Shown: in pieces, positions 22,275 to 33,086 of the stretch
Numbering within the stretch: position 1 is the first letter of the stretch
How the letters are laid out: every line of letters starts with the position of its first letter
From: Bedellia somnulentella
Lineage: Eukaryota; Arthropoda; Insecta; Lepidoptera; Bedelliidae
NCBI GenBank assembly: GCA_963576735.1
Contig: OY755187.1
Span: forward strand, 15,128,001 to 15,192,000
Length of the DNA: 64,000 nucleotides
Direction: 5' to 3'
Notes under the pieces: generated by a model
Told to the model about the DNA's origin: nothing
Seen by the model: only the letters and a program-made list of their open reading frames with translations
The model's database searches: none
Translations under genes and position numbers: made by a program

Positions 22275-23468
22275 TATTTGCAAGTCACAATACGCGCCCC
22301 TTGTCATATCTGGTGTTAAAGTGCCTAGCATGCTTGCAGCATTGCCACGTTGTATTGCCAAAGATATTCTTTGAACCAGATAAGATATTAGATGCCCTAA
22401 AAATCATCTATTTTACACGTGCTATACTGCCAGGTTGTATTTGCATATCTAGCCACTTTTTAGTAAAAATAACCTTTGAAACGAGTGAAACACATCAAAA
22501 GCTCAACAAACAAACGCTCAAGAGAGACTTAACCCGATTTTTCAAAGCAAAAAGTGCAAAATGGGTAATGGAAATAAACACTTTGTCATGCAAATTTGAA
22601 CTTTATTACGTTGCCGTAAAGCCTCCGATTGCTACTTGCCATTCAGGATTCGTGTGAGATTTTGACTTTGAGAGGAAAGTTGGGAGTAATTTGAGTTCAC
22701 GGGAAACGTTTAAAGGTTCCTTTTTATTGAGAATGTCGAAGCTTGAAAGGAAAGAATGTGCTTTTTTTGGAATAGTTCTTGGTTCGATTCCTAAATGTTG
22801 CTTCCCAAAATGGATGTTTTGCTCACCAAATATTATTTTCATAGAACGTCAACATTAAATATAACATATTTTGGTAGGCGTTTAAATACAAGCCATTTCA
22901 GAATAGCACTCCTATATACCGCATAAGGTTTAAGGTTACTATTATTTGCCATTATTAAAATCTACAAAAAGAACAGTAGGATGAAAATAACTTATCTTTA
23001 CAAACTCATTTCTAACTTGCAAATTGCAGCGCGAAAAGTTAGAATAGAATCAAACACTTTCATACTAATTAAGAAAATTGAATCAAACAGAACAAAAATG
23101 TATCTTCTTCCATCTCACAAAATTAATGAGAACATCATTATAAAACCAGGTTGACAACGTTCCTGCTACAAGTCCTCTCACCTGCCTATCCTTTCAACTG
23201 ATGCTTCAATTTCACGTCACGACGTACTAACACGGATAATTACTCAAAGCCTTAAGGCTAACCAGGTCAACAGTCAAGCTAAGGCTTCATAATGAAAGCT
23301 ACAAGATGATAATTAGACGCGAACTTTTATGGGCACAGCTTTTATCTTAAAAGCTTTTATCCGTCGTCAACTTAAGATGTTAGCTTTAGAGGGGACTTTA
23401 AATCGTCATGTTTATGTTCTAATTACTAAGTATGCCCGTCATATTTAAATTTACGTTAGTAGCTTATT
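22275..23468. other. non-coding stretch
   Basis: The longest open frames (118 codons + at 22301, 78 codons - at 22842) show no conserved motif or splice context. No element could be delimited. Confidence 0.4.
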
Positions 23469-23910
23469 GCTGTGTAGGGTTGGTTTAGAATAGAAAGAAG
23501 AAAGAAAAGTTATTTATTCGCTATTAAAGGCACAAAAATTTACAAAATACTCACAGCAAGTGGAACCAAATTTACAAAAAACCAGTATAAACACAATTTT
23601 TTTTGAGAACACTAATGGAGAAACTAAAAAAGATATCATTTAACTAAAGACAGAAAAAAAATTAAAAAAAAAAAAACACAAACAGAAGCACATCAGTACA
23701 AAAAAAAAACAAAAACAGTAATAATAAAATTTTGGGATGTTGTGCCCTCCAACAGCAAAAAGGCACTGACTCAGCAAAAGTTGTAAGTTTTACCTCACAA
23801 CACTGATTTTCAGTCAGCGCCTAAACCAGCGACATCATAAGCGTCACACCAGCAGCAGCGTGATATTTTAGTTTAGATTAGCGCTATCCCATTTCGAGAG
23901 CTGCAGTGCT
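23469..23910 (+). repeat. SINE B head interrupted by a LINE 3' end
   Basis: The B head GCTGTGTAGGGTTGGTTTAG stops at about 23490 and resumes at 23870 (TTTAGATTAGCGCTATCCCA). Between them sits a - strand, A-rich LINE 3' fragment whose (GAAA)n end matches the LINE tail at 19130. TTTAGAATAG and TTTAGATTAG flank it as an imperfect duplication. Confidence 0.55.
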
Positions 23911-24155
23911 ATAAGTTAGTATACGTTGGTATAATAAATGGGATTTTTTAAGTGATAGTACGACAATGTATAGATTAATTTGATCACTCTTCCATCTCCA
24001 GTTTTATAAGTGACCCAGCTATTTCTGATTCTCTAACTTTGGCTTTTCCTTCTAGGTAATACATAGGAAGGCTCCTAGATACCAACTACTTAGTTACTTA
24101 TTATACTTAGTTAGATAATAGTAATAAATTGTTCCTGGTACAAACTCGTTATATA

Positions 24156-24710
24156 TCAATACATAGTATAAAACAAAGTCGCTTTCGCTGTATGTCCGTA
24201 TGTATGCTTAGATCTTTAAAACTACGCAACGGATTTTGATGCGGTTTTTTTTAATAGATAGAGTGATTCTTAAGGAAGGTTTGTATGTATAATAAATGCA
24301 TAATATAGTAGAGAAACACTGATAAATTTAAAGGTTTCTAATGTGATGTCGTAAATAAGCACGTTTTTTTGCGCTTATATTGCAAACGCTGGCTGAACCC
24401 TACGAGATAGACCAAAATAATGTACTACAGTATTGTTCACCTTAAAAAGTTCAACAAAAAAGTCCGCGATGGTATATGTCTGTCTCTTAGGGATAACCCA
24501 GCATAACCATTTTTATTCTTTACTAAAACTAACTTGAGTGTTGAGTGTTTTTCACATGGCCAATTATATGTCGCGCTGTCAAGAGTAACGTCTAAGCAAA
24601 ACATGTTTGTATTGGCTAATGACAAAAAAGCTGTGAACGTTGTGTATAACGACATTCTGTAGTAGGTATATTTTGTATTGCACCCGTGCGAAGCCGGGGC
24701 GGGTCACTAG
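24156..24710 (+). mobile_element. Helitron-like element, 555 bp
   Basis: It begins A|TCAATACATAGTATAAAAC and ends GCACCCGTGCGAAGCCGGGG, CGGGTCACTAG|T, with a strong GC hairpin just before CTAG. A degenerate (GTAT/GTCC) microsatellite lies near the 5' end. It is non-coding and shares its 3' hairpin with element D, but in the opposite orientation. Confidence 0.7.
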
Positions 24711-25180
24711 TAAATTATATTCTAATGTTAGTTATAAGTTTTAGACATATTATGTATATAAGAAAAATAATAACAATGAATTTATTTATTTTTGTAAAAT
24801 CAACAACAAAGCTTTTGTAAAACACTGTAGGCGTCCGCAGTACAGGCCAGGCCTAGTGCGGAGCCATTGCTCAAATATCATGTATACTTTTTTGCAAATA
24901 AATAATTTAATTTAATTATTAATTTAATTAACTTATATCCAACTACCCAGGGTAATATACGAGGTAGTGAAGGGATATGGGACTGATGAAGTTCCCCATA
25001 TTATTAACATTACTTAATTTAACAGCTTCTCCTTTAGCAACGCTCTTCTTCGGAAAGTTTACAATTTTGTATAGTAAATCATTTTTTTCCAAAGAAACGT
25101 TTTGGTTCCTTTTTTTACCCTCTTCCCTCATTTTTTTTTTGCGCGCGAAGTCAAGTTATTAAAATAATAACAACATTCTT
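24711..25180. other. non-coding stretch
   Basis: AT-rich, with a LINE-like 3' fragment at about 24820-24930 (GGCGTCCGCAGTACAGGCC, then AATAAATAATTTAATTTAA). Confidence 0.4.
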
Positions 25181-25194
25181 TTCTTCTTTCCAGG

Positions 25195-25390
25195 TAATAT
25201 GCAAACACAGGCTAAAGCGTACGTTAAACAGACAAACATCAGTATCGGTTTCCAAACCGAGACGTAACGTCCAGCTATTGTGACGTCACGCTCTTCCTTT
25301 GTAACAATGACGTTTTGCAACGGCTCTGGCCGCGCTTTGTTTGACGTTTTCGAAATTAGACGGGTTTGTTTGTCTGCTGGATATTTTGGT
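25195..25390 (+). promoter_or_regulatory. possible noncoding exon with a cluster of CRE-like sites
   Basis: A strong acceptor-like TTTTCTTCTTTCCAG ends at 25191. Downstream lie a perfect CRE palindrome TGACGTCA (25281-25288) and TGACGT half-sites near 25309 and 25342, in a locally CpG-richer stretch. The short ORF from ATG 25199 has 24 codons and no donor is obvious. Read either as a 5' UTR exon or an ATF/CREB-type enhancer; both are inference. Confidence 0.3.
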
Positions 25391-25720
25391 AGATGTCTGG
25401 TGAAGAAATACTAGCCTGGAAACGCATTCTAAATAGGGTGATGACACTTTAAAATTATCGAGTCAGAAATCATTGAGATTTAAAGGCCACGTATCTGTAT
25501 GTAACTGAGGAAGGGCTGATAAGTTTAGTTCCATAATTATTGTAGTGATATCTAGGTTTAAAGATTTTAATTATAGTTCTTAACGATTATGTTTGTTTTC
25601 ATTATCTGATATTTTTTTTTCTTACTTAATCACTCGTTAATTATTTAAGGCTGCGTAGTATGGGACGGATTGCAATATTACTACTATATCGTCCGAAGGG
25701 TGTTGTGTAAGGCGCCTAAC

Positions 25721-25894
25721 GCCCAATTTCTGAATTGAGTGTTCAAGCTGAGAACGACTTAAGTATCGTTTTGTCTCATTCACGCCCCGATTTCTGAATT
25801 GAGTATTCAGTCTCATTCAGTTGTTAAGATTTCAATGAGACAGAACGATACTTATGTTGTTTTCAGCTGGAATACTCAATGCAGAAATCGGGCG
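25721..25894. mobile_element. MITE with about 35-bp terminal inverted repeats
   Basis: The left end CGCCCAATTTCTGAATTGAG pairs with the right end, whose reverse complement is CGCCCGATTTCTGCATTGAG. Similarity continues through GCTGA-AACAACATAAGTATCG. TAA flanks both sides (25718-25720, 25895-25897), compatible with PIF/Harbinger-type TNA targets. An extra internal copy of the terminus at about 25782-25810 shows a partial duplication. Confidence 0.65.
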
Positions 25895-25976
25895 TAAGGG
25901 ATTTATTTATACCATCTTATTCCCAAACTAACAACGTCTAAAAGTGGCTGAGGCATTAATTAGAAACTCTGGCTAA

Positions 25977-26100
25977 TTATTTTTATTATTATTTATTTAA
26001 TCAGACAACAGGGTTCCATAGTGTTAGTTACGATTTTACCCTAGCCTATGTTAGTATACAAAATCATATAAGTTATCAGTCAGTGAGCACCCTAACTACC
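25977..26100 (-). repeat. retroposon tail fragment nested in SINE B
   Basis: It starts with an ATTTTTATTATTATTTATTT-like tail on the + strand and separates two contiguous parts of the B consensus. Confidence 0.4.
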
Positions 26101-26485
26101 TAAGGTAAGGATTTATAGCCGTGAGTATGGGTAGATTACATACACTGTCAAGACAGGATTGATATGGATATCGAGTTAGAAGAATTCGCCAAAGAAAGCC
26201 ATACGCCATCCGGTCTGCGATGTCTAAAATAATAACAATTCACAACACACAAATAAATCGTAATCACAATAGTAGTAAAACGCGACAGACACACGTACAG
26301 TGAGTCATGAACCCGAGCAAAGTCAAGGGCGAATGCTAAGTGGATTATTCATAATGCCAGCTAATTAAGTGGCGAGACAATGTTTGTTTTAATTTGTCGG
26401 TCATCAATAACTTACTTAACTCACGACTTGAATTGCCTTTGGGGTAAGCAGGGACTATTCATCGCTAGTGCTATACCGGTTTGAT

Positions 26486-26560
26486 TAATGTAGTGTTGGC
26501 TTATAATAGCACTACTGCCTTTCTTCCCGCGGGCATTGTAACAGGCGATTAATTAACGTT
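26486..26560 (+). repeat. SINE B head fragment
   Basis: ATGTAGTGTTGGCTTATAAT, AGCACTACTGCC and GTAACAGGCGATTAA follow the B head order. The rest is absent. Confidence 0.45.
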
Positions 26561-26689
26561 ATGAAGTCAGACTGAAGCCCTTCGGTGGATATATGTGAGG
26601 TATGATGTCATTTAAGTTGCAAGACAGATGTTATTAAATTTGATAAGTGGTAGCCAAAAAGACATAATAAGTTCAAAGTTAAAAATTCA

Positions 26690-27086
26690 AAGCGACATGA
26701 TAGTTTAGTGGGTAGGACACCCGCCCGAAAACAGAAGGGCGTGAGTTCTAATCCTGAGTTTGGCCTACACCAATTTGTCTTTTCTAAAGTCATATATAAT
26801 TTATCATGGTTGTTATCAATGTTGTACTTAGTCATGTGACAGTGTATTCGTACAAAACGGCGATAGATATTTGTTTTGTGTAGCAGTTAATGGAAATAAA
26901 TGTATTTTCTTCTTCTTCTTCTTCTTCTTCGATAGGCCTGCCCCCTATCACGTGAGTACACTGTCTAAGCAAAACGTGGGTACCTTCTCTGGACACTAGA
27001 TGGTGCTGCCATGTGAGTTCAGAAGTATTGGTACCTCTGCCAACACCTTCGGGGATAAACGGCGTGAACGTTTATGTTATGTTTAT
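26690..27086 (+). mobile_element. SINE A, full copy with nested insertion
   Basis: tRNA-like head (TAGTTTAGTGGGTAGGACAC, GTTCTAATCCTGAG), body and TTATGTTATG tail are present. GTTAAAAATTCA is duplicated exactly at 26678-26689 and 27087-27098. The body is interrupted at 26867-26929 by a 63-bp retro-tail. Confidence 0.8.
26867..26929 (+). mobile_element. 63-bp extreme 5'-truncated retroposon
   Basis: The insert ends GGAAATAAATGTATTTT(CTT)n and is flanked by CGATAG on both sides (26861-26866, 26930-26935) inside the SINE A motif GCGATAGGCC. It is only the last bases of a non-LTR element plus its tail. Confidence 0.7.
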
Positions 27087-27154
27087 GTTAAAAATTCATG
27101 ACAAAATTGGAAGAATTGGAAGATACCTACGCGTAGAAGTATGGAGTAAATATT

Positions 27155-27255
27155 ACAAAATAAAGGATTGTTAGTGATGGGACTGCCTCCATGGTCTCGC
27201 GGTTAAGCGCTTGGCTTAAACTAGTGAGGTCTATGTGCTATTCTAAGCCTACACT
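27155..27255 (-). repeat. SINE B fragment with tRNA-like segment
   Basis: AAAATAAAGGATTGTTAGTG (B middle, reversed) is followed by a tRNA-5'-half-like CCATGGTCTCGCGGTTAAGC, then CTATTCTAAGCCTACACTAC (B head, reversed). The tRNA-like piece replaces about 100 bp of B. Confidence 0.45.
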
Positions 27256-27489
27256 ACATCAAAACCTCTACTACTTTTGATCTATTGCGCATTGCAAATC
27301 GGAACATACCTGTATCCTGCCTCGCCTCTGTATTATTAACCGATACAGGCAGTTACTGTATGGTTTTTTCAAGGTCTTCATTCGTCCGACCGTCAAGGCT
27401 CATCTGTAATTGTATGTGTGTAATTATGGTTGCTATGAGTTGGTATCCTGTACCACAGGGCATGATTGTACTTTGAGTGAAGTTTGATC

Positions 27490-27743
27490 TGTCTATACAT
27501 ACATACATACATATACTCACGGCTATAAATCCCTAAAAGGGGTAGCCAGAGCTGAGAAATTAGAAATTTCTCAGCTACTTTTGGAAGTTGAGTGGAGAAA
27601 AGATGGTAGAATAAAGCTGATGGGTCTCCAACCGCATCGCCCAAAAATTCCTTAAAAAGCCCCAATACCGTTAGTCGCCTCTTACGTACACCCACTGGAA
27701 GAAATGGGGTAGTGAGTGCTATTCTAAGCCGACACTACACAGC
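27490..27743 (-). mobile_element. SINE B, full copy
   Basis: The full reverse complement of B is present: an ACATACATACATATACTCAC tail, CGGCTATAAATCCCTAAAAG, CCGACACTACACAGC head. Confidence 0.7.
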
Positions 27744-27985
27744 TTATCTATACATATACTCCTATAAATCACAAAAATGGTAGTCAGAGCTTTAGAGCTG
27801 GAAAACGCTCAGCAGCATTTGTAAGTTGACAGGGGGGACAAGATGATAGAAATAAAGCATCGTTGGTGACGGGTCTCCAACCGCATGGCCAAAAAACCAC
27901 TTAAAAAGCCCCATACTCTTAGTCGCCTCTTACGACACCCGTGGGTTTAAAGGGGTAGTGATATTCTAAGCCGGCACTACACGGC
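27744..27985 (-). mobile_element. SINE B, older full copy abutting the previous one
   Basis: Tail ATACATATACTCCTATAAAT through head CTAAGCCGGCACTACACGGC. It is more diverged than its left neighbour. Together they form a direct tandem pair. Confidence 0.65.
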
Positions 27986-28459
27986 ATATATATGTACCCG
28001 TATACGTACTTGTACGCGGTGTATAATTGTATATGTACTCTTATTTATTAGTAGTGGACCCCCGCGCCGCACCCCAGTTTACTACCAGTATCGGTAGCGA
28101 TATTTTTGAAAATATCTACGATTTCTTTAATAACTCCTCACCCCTTCTGAAATTTAGGTTAATGATATATATGTATGTATATTATTTTTATTGTTCACAA
28201 TTCGGACGCCTGCCTTTTTGACTACACTATATACTAAATCCAAATTTAACGTAAGATGTAGTAAATTTAAATGTGATTTACCAGACAGGTGTGTTATTGG
28301 TAAGGATATCGAATATTCGAGCTCATTCGAGATTCCCGTGACGGAGCGGAAACGTAATAATCGGAAATCGATATGTCCAATTTCGTCAGGTTACATACGC
28401 TTCAATTGGATTTTGTAGATATGGACACTATTTTACTTACGAAATGAATACTTAAACTC

Positions 28460-28556
28460 AATGTAAATCACTTGAAAAGCCCCTTAACTTTTAGTCGCCT
28501 CTTATGATCACGCATAGGCAGAAATGGGGTATTGCTATTCTAAGACCACGCAGCTT
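28460..28556 (-). repeat. SINE B head fragment
   Basis: TGAAAAGCCCCTTAAC, TAGTCGCCTCTTATGATCAC and ATTCTAAGACCACGCAGC match the reversed 5' part. Confidence 0.5.
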
Positions 28557-29150
28557 CACATAGGAAACATAATTTCCACAAAATCGGAATCTTCTCTCAC
28601 CCTTATCTTCTACATACTATTTCCATCCATATTACAATAATATGAGATATAGATCCAACCAAATGTAATCAGCTAAGGTAAGCTAAGGCTTGTGAGAGCG
28701 AGTATGTCGCGTGAGAAGTGAGATACTGATTTTTTTTGTATGAGTTTTTGGTCAGATTTTCATTTCTCTCTAGACATAATCGCTTTCATAGGTCTCAAGC
28801 TATGGGCGTTCGTTGGAAGTAAAGGCATATTAGTATCTTAGAAACTAGCCTGATAATGGTCAATTAGAATTACTCAAATACTATCACCTCACTTCCTGAG
28901 TCAGATGAACGCTTAAGTCATTTCATACTACATTACGTCACTGTCACTTCCCAGAAAGACCGCAATAACCGTCAAAGTAGGAAAGTCGCATTATTTACGG
29001 TTCAGTAGACGAGCAATTAAAGTGAAGTGATTGACTTAAATGCGAAAATATCGCGTAATCGGATGACGTTGGCGATGGCAATGCCCGTCAAGGGTTATTC
29101 GCGGTTAGGTCCGCTTGCTAGCGAAGCGAAGCGAAGATATGGCTATGTTT
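28557..29150. other. unique non-coding stretch, possibly regulatory
   Basis: 28880-29150 is less AT-rich and repeat-free. It contains TGAGTCA (AP-1-like), CATTACGTCACTG and ATGACGTTGGCG. No splice pairs or reading frames stand out. Confidence 0.35.
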
Positions 29151-29154
29151 GACG

Positions 29155-29340
29155 ACGTTCTTAGGCCGAGTGGATAGGTGACTAGCTTCTCGGTCCGGAG
29201 GTTGCGGGTTCGATCCCCGCAGAGAGCAACGTTTTTGTGATGAGCTTAAATGATTGTTTCTTAGTCTCGGATGTTATTTATATGTGTACTTAGTTTGGGG
29301 CTTACTTGATATGTGTAATATATGTCCGGATTTATTTATT
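29155..29340 (+). repeat. tRNA-derived SINE (family G)
   Basis: A-box TAGGCCGAGTGGATAGG and a perfect B-box GGTTCGATCCC lie 40 nt apart, followed by a non-tRNA body with TCTCGGATGTTATTTATATG. The same core recurs at 41380 and 49300. That makes a SINE more likely than a tRNA gene. Confidence 0.6.
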
Positions 29341-30480
29341 ATTATGTTGGCTCTTTTCATAGCAACCAGGCCTAGAATAGCACTGACTAATTTCTTCTCG
29401 TTCATGTCAAAAAAGGTGACTTTGATATCAAACTTCCCCCACTCAACATTCAAGTATTTTTTTTGGGATAAAATCTTTTGGGCCTGACATATATCAAGAT
29501 AAAGATAAATAAAAAGCACGTGAATATACTGCTAAAGAGTGGGTACTCTGAACGCAAAGTAAAAAAAACACGTAATTTTCTAATATACTCTTTCCTCGGC
29601 TGTTCTTAAGTGAGTGTAAGTCTTCTTTTATGTGATGGGATCTCTTTAAAATTCCTGAAATGCTAGCCCTTAGGGCTAACCCTTAGTTGGCTCTGTCGCT
29701 GTGTAAGTCTAATCGTGGAGTCGGTTGGCAGAGAGCCAAATTATCTGACAAGCGATACCAACTGTTTGAAAGGAATTTGTTATATATTGTGACCACTGAC
29801 TTAAGCATTTTTACTATAAGTTCGTTGACCTTATCGCCTATGCTATAAAGAGGAAAGACTTTTCTATTTGCTACACTTGAAGCTACTGCATCAAATTATA
29901 ACATGAAAAGGATAATTTTATGTGCGGCTCCAATCCAGCCACATCGCCCAACAACCGTTGAAAATCGCTAAACCCTAAATCTTCACTTACAAGACTTAGG
30001 ACAAAATTAGTAAGTGCTATTCCAATACTTCACAACTTTAAACATAATCTGCTCAGAACCATGAACGATGCTTTTAGCAATCAAAATGAAAATTAGTCCT
30101 AATTCCACCTCCTAATCTTTAAACGTAAATGTTGAAAACAGTCATCAAATTCTTTCCGAGAAAATGTCTGCATAAAATCTTCAGTCAAAGCTCTTTTCAA
30201 GATTGCGTCTATTTCCTACAAACGAGTCTCGGCCCACTTTGCTTGCAGTAAGACAGACACAACTATTTTCAGCTCTTAGTGAAGACATTTTTAGACCAGG
30301 ATTATGTCGCTGAGGGAAAACAAGCCCTTTTGAAACTGTTGATAAAAGCTTTAGTTTAGTTTTCGGGTTAATATGAGTTTGTTGGGAAGTTGGTGAATTA
30401 TTTAGACATTGTCTTTGAGCTATGCTTATTTTTCTAGTTACCGTTTATTGAGATACTCATATTTGTTTCTATATGACTAT
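29341..30480. other. non-coding stretch
   Basis: AT-rich. Small open frames without motifs, and no repeat ends visible. Confidence 0.4.
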
Positions 30481-30482
30481 GC

Positions 30483-30580
30483 ATTGTCTGATTAGAATAC
30501 CACGAACGCGACTAAGGGTGTGGGTATTTTAAGCGCGTTGGGTGATGTCGCTGGAGAGTGGAGACCCATCACCCAAGTAC
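30483..30580 (+). repeat. SINE B fragment
   Basis: ACGCGACTAAGGGTGTGGGT, GGGTGATGTCGCTGGAG and GAGACCCATCACCCAAG are in B order. Confidence 0.45.
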
Positions 30581-31309
30581 TATACCACTTAAATGTATAA
30601 AATTCTTACATTTATAAAGTCCTACTTATTCTTTAGCGACATTGCCATTTCCATTTTAGCCTCATTTGCATCCCATACTTATCTACGGTGAACTTCCAGT
30701 GTAACAATAATATCTCTGTTTCTTTAAATATGGAATGAGGCATGTTGGCTGTTTTGAAGCCACAACAACGCAAGTTGAAAAAGCTTCTAGGGCGATTGAT
30801 AAAAAAACAGAGAAAGTAGTGCCTTGGGGCCTACGAGTGATGTAGGGTTGGCAACTGATGTTTTTAGGCTTTACTTTTGTACAACATACAATGTTATTAT
30901 TTGTATGTTTTTGTGTATATTTTCTTTATTTACACGGCAATAGATCCGGTAAAATTTAATTTGACGCTCCAGCTAAGTTACTTTTAATGAAAAATGTAAT
31001 GGATTTGTTTTTCGTCTCAGCGAAAATAAAACAGAAATTTATTGTGTCATTTGCCCCTGTTAAAACAACCCGCCCCTATCTTCATCATCCGTTCATTACA
31101 TATCAGTACATACACAATTTTTATTTGTCATGACCCTCGTCTTTGCGAAATACACTGTCATTTTATGAGGAAGAAAAATATTTACTGTTATTAATACTAC
31201 TCTACTTGAAATGTGCGAATAACAAGAGAAAGTGTTTAAAAAGGCGGGTCTCCGTAGTTGAAGAAAAAAAAAAGTATGCATGAAAATATTGATGAATGTA
31301 GATTAAGAT
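30581..31309. other. non-coding stretch
   Basis: Nothing recognisable beyond short AT-rich frames. Confidence 0.35.
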
Positions 31310-31395
31310 CAAAAGGTTTGCCAAAATCTACAAAGTGGCGATCGATAGTATATGCCTACCCTAATGGTTACTAATGGCGTGTATATATGTAATAC
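31310..31395 (+). repeat. family C retro-repeat, 3' end
   Basis: AAGGTTTGCCAAAATCTACA, GGCGATCGATAG, GCCTACCCTAATGG, then GCGTGTATATATGTA. Confidence 0.5.
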
Positions 31396-32701
31396 CATTA
31401 TCTATTCAAAAACTCTGTGTTTCTTTTGTATCTGCCTCCGTAAAACGAAATGATTGACAACCCTACCGGCAGTGGATCTAATTGTTAGTAGATAGATACT
31501 GGCAGTGTTGGATCCGTCGAAAACGGCTCGAAAGCAATTAAAGTGAGATCAACAGTGGCTGCTTTTGATAGACATCTTTGTTACGTTGTGCTACTTCCAG
31601 CCGACCTTCGACTGTCGAGAATTGCTGCAACCACCAACCTATCTGTGTGTTACTTATTTCTGGCTTCGTTGGTTTTGATTGGTTGTCGTGTCTGGCTTCG
31701 TCGTGTGTCTGTCTATTTGTTCCAGCTTATCTCTGAAACGGCTGGACTGATTAACGAGACTTAGATTGGCAGAAAGCTAAAGTATAAAGGCAGAAAGCTA
31801 AACTAGGGCATTTTTTTTGTATTATTTATTAATTCCGAGCAATCAAATAGTATTGCATTCAAATATATACTTTAATTATATTTTTATATTGATTGTGGCT
31901 TTAGCAATTACTAATAGTAGGATATTTATTATCATAATATATAACAGTCTTCGAAATTTAACACTCTCCCTGTTAACATATACATTGTACTATCCTGAAA
32001 AATGTGGTGATAATGGAATAGTAAATAAAGGGTACAACTAAAAAAACCCTACATCCTTTCATTTGTCAGAAATACTTTGATTTTCTTTTCAGAAATACTT
32101 CCAAAATCTTAAATGTATCTGATTCTTTACAAATGGAAAAGACGACAGAATAATAAAATCCTGAACATTGTGGTATTATACTGTCATCAAATGTTATAAG
32201 AAAATCAGTTTTATCCGGACTTATCCGGTTATATCCGATAATGGTTGGTTTGGAGCAAAATAATCTGGCTAAATCCGGGCTTGCCTGGATTCGTAGTATT
32301 GTTTTATTCAACAATGAAAATGTGCTATAACTCTTTCGAAGGCTCCTTTTATTTCGAAGTTCTTCTTGAGCTTAAATATAAAATCGGAATCTGAAGCTTG
32401 ATAACGTTTAAAAAGCATACTGTTAAATAATTAAAACCTCGGTCGGAAGTTCGCTGGAAATGCAGAAGTTTTCTGACTTTTCTTATTTTTTTTAAAAAGC
32501 TTTGATTCTTGTCCTTATTGTCTTGGGTATACTGATAATGTTTGGGTAGAAGGTGGGTGCACTGAACACCACGTGGTAATGCTAATTACAAACGAAATGT
32601 TATATATCTATGATTATTATATTAAAACGTTAATCAAAATATTTCAAACATTTTACGATAACTTCGCACTCTTGTTCTAGACAAGGAGTGCATAAAACTA
32701 T
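31396..32701. other. non-coding stretch with a Helitron-like fragment
   Basis: 31705-31765 carries TGTGTCTGTCTATTTGTTCC and TGAAACGGCTGGACTGATT, a core typical of lepidopteran non-autonomous Helitron-like repeats. No ends are preserved. The remainder is AT-rich. Confidence 0.4.
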
Positions 32702-32713
32702 TTTAAAATGAAA

Positions 32714-33074
32714 CATAACATAACATAACATAAACGTTCACGCCCCGAAGGGGTTGGCAGAGGTACCAATACTCCTGAACTCACATGGCAAGCGCCATCT
32801 AGTTACCAGAGAAGGTACCCACGTTTTGCTTAGACAGTGTACTCACGTGATAGGGGGCAGGCCTATCGCCGTTTTGTACGAATACACTGTCACATGACTA
32901 AGTACAACTCAGCCATGTGGGTTTCCTCACGATGTTTTCCCTCACCGTTAGCAACCATGATAAATTAACCACACATGTGACTTTAGAAAAGACAAATTGG
33001 TGTAGGCCCGTCCCAGGATTGGAACTCATGCCCTTCTGTTTTGGGGCGGGTGTTCTACCCACTGGAATATCATG
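32714..33074 (-). mobile_element. SINE A, full copy with 12-bp target duplication
   Basis: Tail (ACATA)n, body and tRNA-like head, ending at CATGATATTCCAGTGGGTAG (reverse complement). TTTAAAATGAAA at 32702-32713 and 33075-33086 is a perfect duplication. Confidence 0.85.
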
Positions 33075-33086
33075 TTTAAAATGAAA

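Larger units (their letters stand above)
25650..26128 (+). repeat. SINE B, old copy with two nested insertions
   Basis: A degenerate B head (GCTGCGTAGTATGGGACGG), a middle (GTCTAAAAGTGGCTGAGG) and an end (GGATTTATAGCCGTGAGTAT) are separated by a MITE (25721-25894) and an AT-rich retro-tail (25977-26100). Confidence 0.55.

Noticed and set aside
22301..22657. 118-codon + strand ORF
   Set aside because: No recognisable domain, no splice or polyadenylation context, AT-rich codon use.
29155..29230. Functional tRNA gene
   Set aside because: A and B boxes are good, but no clean 72-76-nt cloverleaf follows, and the downstream body recurs in two other loci, as in a SINE.
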